In this document: positions 60,091 to 64,000 of the stretch, in pieces
Position numbering within the stretch: the stretch's first letter is position 1
How the letters are laid out: every line of letters starts with the position of its first letter
Assembly: GCF_900102925.1 (NCBI RefSeq)
Contig: NZ_FNKI01000002.1
Coordinates: forward strand, 1,406,830 to 1,470,829
DNA: 64,000 nucleotides
Source: Flagellimonas zhangzhouensis
Lineage (GTDB): Bacteria; Bacteroidota; Bacteroidia; Flavobacteriales; Flavobacteriaceae
Reading direction: 5' to 3'
The notes under the pieces: generated by a model
Told to the model about the DNA's origin: nothing
Database searches by the model: none
The model's input: the letters and a program-made list of their open reading frames with translations, nothing else
Program-made: the position numbers and the translations under genes

Positions 60091-60789
60091 CTACTCCTCT
60101 ACCCGTAACATAAACCCTCTTCGGTTTACGTTAACAATGCTCAATCTCTTATCCTTAGCCAAGTGTTTTCTTAGGTGTGAAACAAAAACATTTAAGCTCT
60201 TTTTATTAAAGTAATCGTTCTTGTCCCAAATGGTGGTCAAAATTTCTTTGTGGGTACATAATTGATTTTGATTCTTGGCCAAAAGGGCCAAAAGGTCAAA
60301 CTCTTTGCCCGTTAGTTTTATCAATTCATTTTTATATCTCAACTCGAAATTGTCCATATTTAGCGTATAATCTCCCATATAATATTCAGATGCATGCTCT
60401 TCCTCTTCTTCGGATGTGGACAAGCGGGATAGCAAAGCATTAATGCGGACCACCAATTCTTCTTCGTCTATGGGCTTTTTAAGATAATCCACAGCCCCCA
60501 AAGAAAACCCCTTCAGCACATCAATCTTGAGCGAACGTGCCGTTAAAAATAGAAAAGGTAGTTCTGGATTTATCCCCTTTATTTTTTGTGATAGTTCAAA
60601 ACCATCCATATCAGGCAGCATTACATCCAAAATGGCTAGGTCAAAGGCATTCGATTTGGTTTTGACAATGGCCTCTTCCGCAGTTTTCGCCCATACCACA
60701 TTAAAATTCTTCATTCCCAAATATTCTGAAAGCAAATACCCCAACGAGCTATCATCTTCCACCAAAATCAATTTGTACTTTTTATCCAT
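60091..60789 (-). CDS. OmpR family response regulator (RprY-like)
   Basis: A 232-residue regulator. The receiver domain shows VEDDSSLGYLL, phospho-acceptor Asp55 in AILDVMLPDMDGFE, LTARSLK and VDYLKKPIDEEEL; the C-terminal winged helix has LTGKEFDLLALLAKNQNQLC and RRGFMLRVEE. The 8-base overlap with the kinase gene shows they are made together. It resembles RprY of Bacteroides. Direct repeats TTAA(T/C)C upstream of the kinase gene are a candidate binding site. Confidence 0.93.
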   Translation of the reverse strand: MDKKYKLILVEDDSSLGYLLSEYLGMKNFNVVWAKTAEEAIVKTKSNAFDLAILDVMLPDMDGFELSQKIKGINPELPFLFLTARSLKIDVLKGFSLGAVDYLKKPIDEEELVVRINALLSRLSTSEEEEEHASEYYMGDYTLNMDNFELRYKNELIKLTGKEFDLLALLAKNQNQLCTHKEILTTIWDKNDYFNKKSLNVFVSHLRKHLAKDKRLSIVNVNRRGFMLRVEE

Positions 60790-62056
60790 TTTTCAACAAT
60801 TTTAGGGAAATGGTAAAAGTTGTTCCTTTTCCCAATTCGCTTTCTACCCCAATTTTACCACGGTGCATCTTTATTATCTTTTGCACATAATACAAACCCA
60901 AACCATAGCCTTTTACTTTATGTACATCTCCATTTTTAATCCGATAATATTTTCTAAATATTCTGCTTGTATCTTGTTTAGCTATGCCTTGCCCATTATC
61001 AGATATCTCGATGTTCAGCCTTCCTCTTACTTTGTAAGATTTTAATTTGATAATGGGGTAATCAGAGTACTTTTTTGCATTTTCCAGTAAGTTGACAATT
61101 ACATTTTCCAAATGGAATTTTTCTGCCCGAATTGGATAATTACCTTCCTCCAAATCAAATTGAAACGCCATGTCATCATGTTTAGCCAAAAGCGCAAAAT
61201 CCTCACAAATACGTTGCAACTCATGTCTAAAATCAAAGGTTGAAAACTGAAGCACATTCTTGCCCGATTCCAAACTGGCCAATTCCAATACCTTATCTAT
61301 GTGCTTTTTAAGACGATCAGATTCACGTCTGATCAATTCCACTATTGTTCTTTTGTTCTCAGGCAAATCTTCTTCCAATATTTTGGTGGCCAATCCAATT
61401 GAAAAAACTGGTGTTTTGAGTTCGTGCGTCAGATTATTAATAAAGTCGTTAGTGGTGGTAATAATACTACTTTGCCAATAAAAAGAACGAAGTACCCAAA
61501 TCACCACGATTATAATCAACAATAAGAAAATAAGACCTGGTATGGTTAACCCATTTAATTGACCCATAAAATATTTGTTCAGGTCGTTAAAACCCAATTC
61601 GAGGATAATTTCCTTTTCCAGCAATTCGGGTAAATACCCTTCCAATTTAATGGGATAGGTAAGCATTTCGTCATCCGCTTTAAAAGAATCCACGGAAGTG
61701 AGGTAGGTTATGGAATCACGTGAATACAATCTATAAGAAAACGGGGCGTCTATCCCCGAAACCCCTAATTGATATTCCACATAATCGTTCAAATAAAATT
61801 GGGAAACTTTTTGAAGACTATCCAGACCAATTTTTAACTCGGAGGTATCTTTTTGTATGGCATTACCTAAGGTATAGGTCAAAGAGTTTAATTCGGATAA
61901 TTCACTATTTATATGATCTCTAGCAATATCAATCTTCTCTGAAAATTGCGCTTTTGCCAATCCCAAACCAACCTTTAAAAATTGATATTGCACCACCAAA
62001 AGTCCTATCACAGACATGATAAATACTACAATATAAATGTTTCTTTTAGTCGGCAT
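60782..62056 (-). CDS. Sensor histidine kinase (RprX-like)
   Basis: A 424-residue kinase. Two membrane helices, YIVVFIMSVIGLLVVQYQFL and LIFLLLIIIVVIWVLRSFYW, enclose a periplasmic sensor domain of about 130 residues. The phospho-histidine is in NLTHELKTPVFSI, and the ATPase shows NVIVNLLENAKKYS, ISDNGQGIAK and GYGLGLYYVQKII. The start at 62056 (MPTKRNIYIVVF) is preferred, since the longer frame from 62095 adds a hydrophobic lead that would alter the signal anchor. Signal unknown. Confidence 0.92.
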   Translation of the reverse strand: MPTKRNIYIVVFIMSVIGLLVVQYQFLKVGLGLAKAQFSEKIDIARDHINSELSELNSLTYTLGNAIQKDTSELKIGLDSLQKVSQFYLNDYVEYQLGVSGIDAPFSYRLYSRDSITYLTSVDSFKADDEMLTYPIKLEGYLPELLEKEIILELGFNDLNKYFMGQLNGLTIPGLIFLLLIIIVVIWVLRSFYWQSSIITTTNDFINNLTHELKTPVFSIGLATKILEEDLPENKRTIVELIRRESDRLKKHIDKVLELASLESGKNVLQFSTFDFRHELQRICEDFALLAKHDDMAFQFDLEEGNYPIRAEKFHLENVIVNLLENAKKYSDYPIIKLKSYKVRGRLNIEISDNGQGIAKQDTSRIFRKYYRIKNGDVHKVKGYGLGLYYVQKIIKMHRGKIGVESELGKGTTFTISLKLLKNG

Positions 62057-62098
62057 TATGCGAAGTAAACAAAAAAATAGCATCAATTTACCCATTGG

Positions 62099-62144
62099 TT
62101 AATCCTATTAATCTTTCATTAACCTTTTTGATCTATTGTTAATC
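62099..62144 (-). promoter_or_regulatory. Array of TTAA(T/C)C direct repeats
   Basis: TTAATC at 62099, TTAATC at 62108, TTAACC at 62119 and TTAATC at 62139 (plus-strand reading), so steps of 9, 11 and 20 bases, about one or two helical turns. OmpR-family proteins bind such tandem repeats. The array lies just upstream of the kinase gene, so it may be the site for self-control by the regulator. Confidence 0.4.
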
Positions 62145-62165
62145 CCTGTGCTTTATATTAAAGAT

Positions 62166-62173
62166 TAAATTTG
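62166..62173 (+). promoter_or_regulatory. Predicted -7 box of a candidate small RNA
   Basis: TAAATTTG, a perfect TAnnTTTG, on the plus strand, 40 bases before a terminator and with no gene in between. No TTG at the usual distance upstream. Confidence 0.4.
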
Positions 62174-62179
62174 ATAAAG

Positions 62180-62241
62180 TTTATTTAAGACATATATAGT
62201 AGCGAATCCATTAAACCGACCAATTTCTGGTCGGTTTTTTG
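62180..62241 (+). ncRNA. Candidate small RNA between the kinase and cpsB-like genes
   Basis: Between the -7 box at 62166-62173 and the terminator at 62213-62240 lie about 60 bases without an open reading frame. A transcript from the box would be about 60 bases, ending in an intact hairpin and T-run. Its only other reading is the leader of the CpsB-like gene cut short by premature termination. I found no known RNA family by eye. Confidence 0.3.
62213..62240 (+). terminator. Strong terminator with no gene upstream on its strand
   Basis: AAACCGACCA and TGGTCGGTTT form a 10-base perfect stem around five bases, followed by six Ts. On the plus strand nothing coding precedes it, as the kinase gene is divergent. 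Confidence 0.75.
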
Positions 62242-62291
62242 TTTGTAACTGTTTTACTTCCTATAGATTCCCTTTAAAGTTGTTTATCGAT

Positions 62292-62299
62292 TATCTTTG
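62292..62299 (+). promoter_or_regulatory. Predicted -7 box of the cpsB-like gene
   Basis: TATCTTTG, a perfect TAnnTTTG, 17 bases before the ATG at 62317. It follows the terminator at 62213-62240, so the CpsB-like gene has its own promoter. Confidence 0.5.
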
Positions 62300-62316
62300 C
62301 AATCCAAATTTTAGGC

Positions 62317-63060
62317 ATGATCAGTTTTTTCCAGAAAAAAGTTTATATGGTGGATTATCTTCATGGATTGGTGGATATCCATAATCATATTCTCCCTGGA
62401 ATTGACGATGGGGCTAAAACGGTGGAAGAATCCATCGCATTGCTCAAATCTTTCTCCGAATTTGGGATGACGAGGTTCATTTGCACTCCGCATATAATGA
62501 ATAATCTTTATGACAATACGCCTAGGACTATATCCGATTCATATAAATTATTATCTAATGAGTTAGATAAAAAAGGTATTTCTGATTTTCAGATTGATTA
62601 TGCTGCAGAGCATATGATTGATGATAATTTTGAAACCATTTTAGCAAAAGATGAAGTTTTGCCTATTGGAAAGCATCACTTACTTGTAGAGATGTCATAT
62701 TTGCAACCATCTTTTAATTTTGATATTGCGGTAGATAAAATTGCCAAAAACAAATATTTTCCTGTTTTAGCTCATCCTGAGCGATACATGTATTTTCATG
62801 GTAAATATGGAAAATATGAATTGATGAAAGCCAATGGTATTCAATTTCAATTGAATCTATTGTCCCTTAGCTCTGATTCTTATGGTAGTAATGTGCAAAA
62901 AACTGCTGAGAAACTCTTAAGTGATGGGTTAATTGATTTTGTCGGTACTGATGTTCACAACCAAAGACATTTAAGTTTGCTTAAAAATATTAAATTATCC
63001 AACAAAACTCTCGATAAGTTACTTCCTATTATAGAGAATACCATCCAAACTTTTTATTAA
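62317..63060 (+). CDS. Tyrosine-protein phosphatase, CpsB/CapC family
   Basis: A 247-residue PHP-domain phosphatase. The metal-binding motifs are VDIHNHILPGIDDGA, FICTPHIMNN, LLVEMSYL, VLAHPERYMYF and VGTDVHNQRHLS, a full set. In other bacteria CpsB dephosphorylates the tyrosine kinase CpsD/Wzc that controls polysaccharide export. The kinase is not in this window. Such genes are usually in or next to exopolysaccharide clusters in flavobacteria; here the gene stands alone with a promoter of its own. Confidence 0.92.
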   Translation: MISFFQKKVYMVDYLHGLVDIHNHILPGIDDGAKTVEESIALLKSFSEFGMTRFICTPHIMNNLYDNTPRTISDSYKLLSNELDKKGISDFQIDYAAEHMIDDNFETILAKDEVLPIGKHHLLVEMSYLQPSFNFDIAVDKIAKNKYFPVLAHPERYMYFHGKYGKYELMKANGIQFQLNLLSLSSDSYGSNVQKTAEKLLSDGLIDFVGTDVHNQRHLSLLKNIKLSNKTLDKLLPIIENTIQTFY

Positions 63061-63112
63061 GGTTTTCCTTTGAAAAGAATAAGCACTTCGGCTTGTACAG
63101 CACAATAGTCCT

Positions 63113-63155
63113 CTAAAATTAAAACCCTTCTTTCAGTAATATGCCAAAAGAAGGG
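63113..63155 (-). terminator. Terminator of the T9SS-secreted protein gene
   Basis: CCCTTCTTT and AAAGAAGGG (9 bases, perfect) form a stem on the minus strand followed by TTTTAATTTT. It starts 31 bases after the stop of the gene at 63186. Confidence 0.75.
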
Positions 63156-63185
63156 CTTGATCTTAATTATGGTGAAATTTGAATC

Positions 63186-64000
63186 TTATTTTCTAACAAT
63201 CATTTGCTTGAAATATGTTTTGCCATCTTGGGTCAAAATTCCTAAATGATAAACAGCTGCTTGCAAACTTTGTATTGGTAACGTATAGTCACTTCCATCT
63301 TTAAACTCTGTAGGACTAAAAGAACGAACCAATTGACCTGTTGAATCAAAAATTCTGATATCCATAACTTCAGAAATAAGTGACTTTGTTGAAATAGTTA
63401 TCTGAGTAGCTCCTGGGTTTGGATATAAAATAATATCGAATGGGATAACCTCATCAACATTTCCCATACTATCCAATGATTCCTCTAAATTTTGAGAATC
63501 AATTCCTTTAGCTGTTGCACCTGAAACAATTGAAAATTCTATCGTCAATGGCTGACCAATGGTTACTCCCCCACTGGACCCGGTGGCACTTAGTATATAA
63601 TCTCCCAATGGCAAATCCACTTGGTTATAGTTTCCAGAGATGTCCCCAAATAGCGCGTATGGTGCCACTCCTTCACTTTTGGTGTTAGACACCGGACCCG
63701 TAAGAACAAACGATACTCTTCCTGTATTCTCCGATGCATTGGCTCTGATATTAAGGTCTAATCCCCCGGTAGTTCCGAAATCTAGCACTTGACCATCCAC
63801 CAATTCAAACATATCAGAATTATTTAATGCATCAATCAATGTAAAACTCAAAACACCTTCGGTTATTGGACCTGTAACACTTATGGTCACCGTATCCGTA
63901 TCCGTCTGGGCTTCACCATCGGTTACCGTGAGCTCTGCTATGTAAACACCTGCAGATGTATAGGTATGAACTGGATCTGCCTCTGTTGAACTGTTCCCAT
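63186..64000 (-). CDS. T9SS type A sorting domain protein with PKD domain (3' part, cut by window edge)
   Basis: The reading frame runs past the right edge and ends at 63186. Just before the edge, GNSSTEADPVHTYTSAGVYI and AELTVTDGEAQTDTDTVT form a PKD domain. A middle part of about 130 residues (LSFTLIDALNNSDMFELVD) resembles a jelly-roll carbohydrate-binding module, and the last 85 residues are a type A sorting domain (FDIILYPNPGATQITIST, then FKQMIVRK). The protein is exported and handed to the type IX system. Size and catalytic part are outside the window. Confidence 0.88.
   Translation of the reverse strand, partial: GNSSTEADPVHTYTSAGVYIAELTVTDGEAQTDTDTVTISVTGPITEGVLSFTLIDALNNSDMFELVDGQVLDFGTTGGLDLNIRANASENTGRVSFVLTGPVSNTKSEGVAPYALFGDISGNYNQVDLPLGDYILSATGSSGGVTIGQPLTIEFSIVSGATAKGIDSQNLEESLDSMGNVDEVIPFDIILYPNPGATQITISTKSLISEVMDIRIFDSTGQLVRSFSPTEFKDGSDYTLPIQSLQAAVYHLGILTQDGKTYFKQMIVRK

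Overview
The window is chromosomal DNA from a member of the Flavobacteriaceae (Bacteroidota). The evidence is: gldF and gldG of the gliding machinery, a C-terminal type IX secretion sorting domain in the gene cut by the right edge, many small flavobacterial families (DUF6090, DUF6624, DUF6799, DUF4870), and promoters of the Bacteroidota type (TTG, 19-20 bases, TAnnTTTG) that I could place in front of hupB, yqgE and the tRNA gene. A marine Muricauda/Allomuricauda-like genus is a guess from gene style only. There is no IS element, CRISPR array, rRNA or complete prophage.

Layout. 1-6.3 kb is housekeeping (DUF493, AAA ATPase, recQ, fmt, HU, yqgE, a class IV aminotransferase, a START-like protein) and ends in a tRNA-Met. 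6.3-11.1 kb is a looser stretch of accessory genes: a lipoprotein alpha/beta hydrolase, a MORN-like repeat protein, DUF6090, a 57-residue membrane protein and a DUF6624 protein. 11.1-17.2 kb holds an orphan molybdenum hydroxylase large subunit, a VOC protein, an exported M20 amidohydrolase and a TetR-SDR pair whose two promoters carry the same operator.

17.2-28.9 kb is an acetate module: a cNMP/CBS/nucleotidyltransferase protein with a DEDD exonuclease on the plus strand, facing acs, a single-domain response regulator, a symporter-histidine kinase of CrbS type, a 68-residue membrane protein, an ActP-like symporter with its DUF4212 subunit, a porin, and a zinc-ribbon HTH protein on the minus strand. 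29-37.7 kb is housekeeping again: purC, phoH, SAM hydroxide hydrolase, a monooxygenase-like protein, gldF, gldG, dnaN, DUF4870 and mnmE.

37.7-50.2 kb is an L-rhamnose locus: a GH78 rhamnosidase lipoprotein, a GntR regulator, and an operon for a bifunctional aldolase/lactaldehyde dehydrogenase, an isomerase, a FGGY kinase, an L-lactate dehydrogenase and an NCS1-like permease. Together these predict rhamnose to dihydroxyacetone phosphate plus lactate, then pyruvate. A 12-base motif (AACAGTRCAGAA) sits at the predicted start of transcription of both the GH78 gene and the operon and is a candidate GntR operator.

50.3-64 kb carries an ABC exporter operon with a LolA-like protein, DUF3237, an exported acetolactate decarboxylase, an outer-membrane protein, a DUF6799 protein, an M1 peptidase lipoprotein, a secreted protein, a small protein, an OmpR-type two-component system, a candidate small RNA, a CpsB-like tyrosine phosphatase, and the 3' end of a T9SS-secreted PKD-domain protein. 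Gene functions are assigned by reading motifs without a database search.
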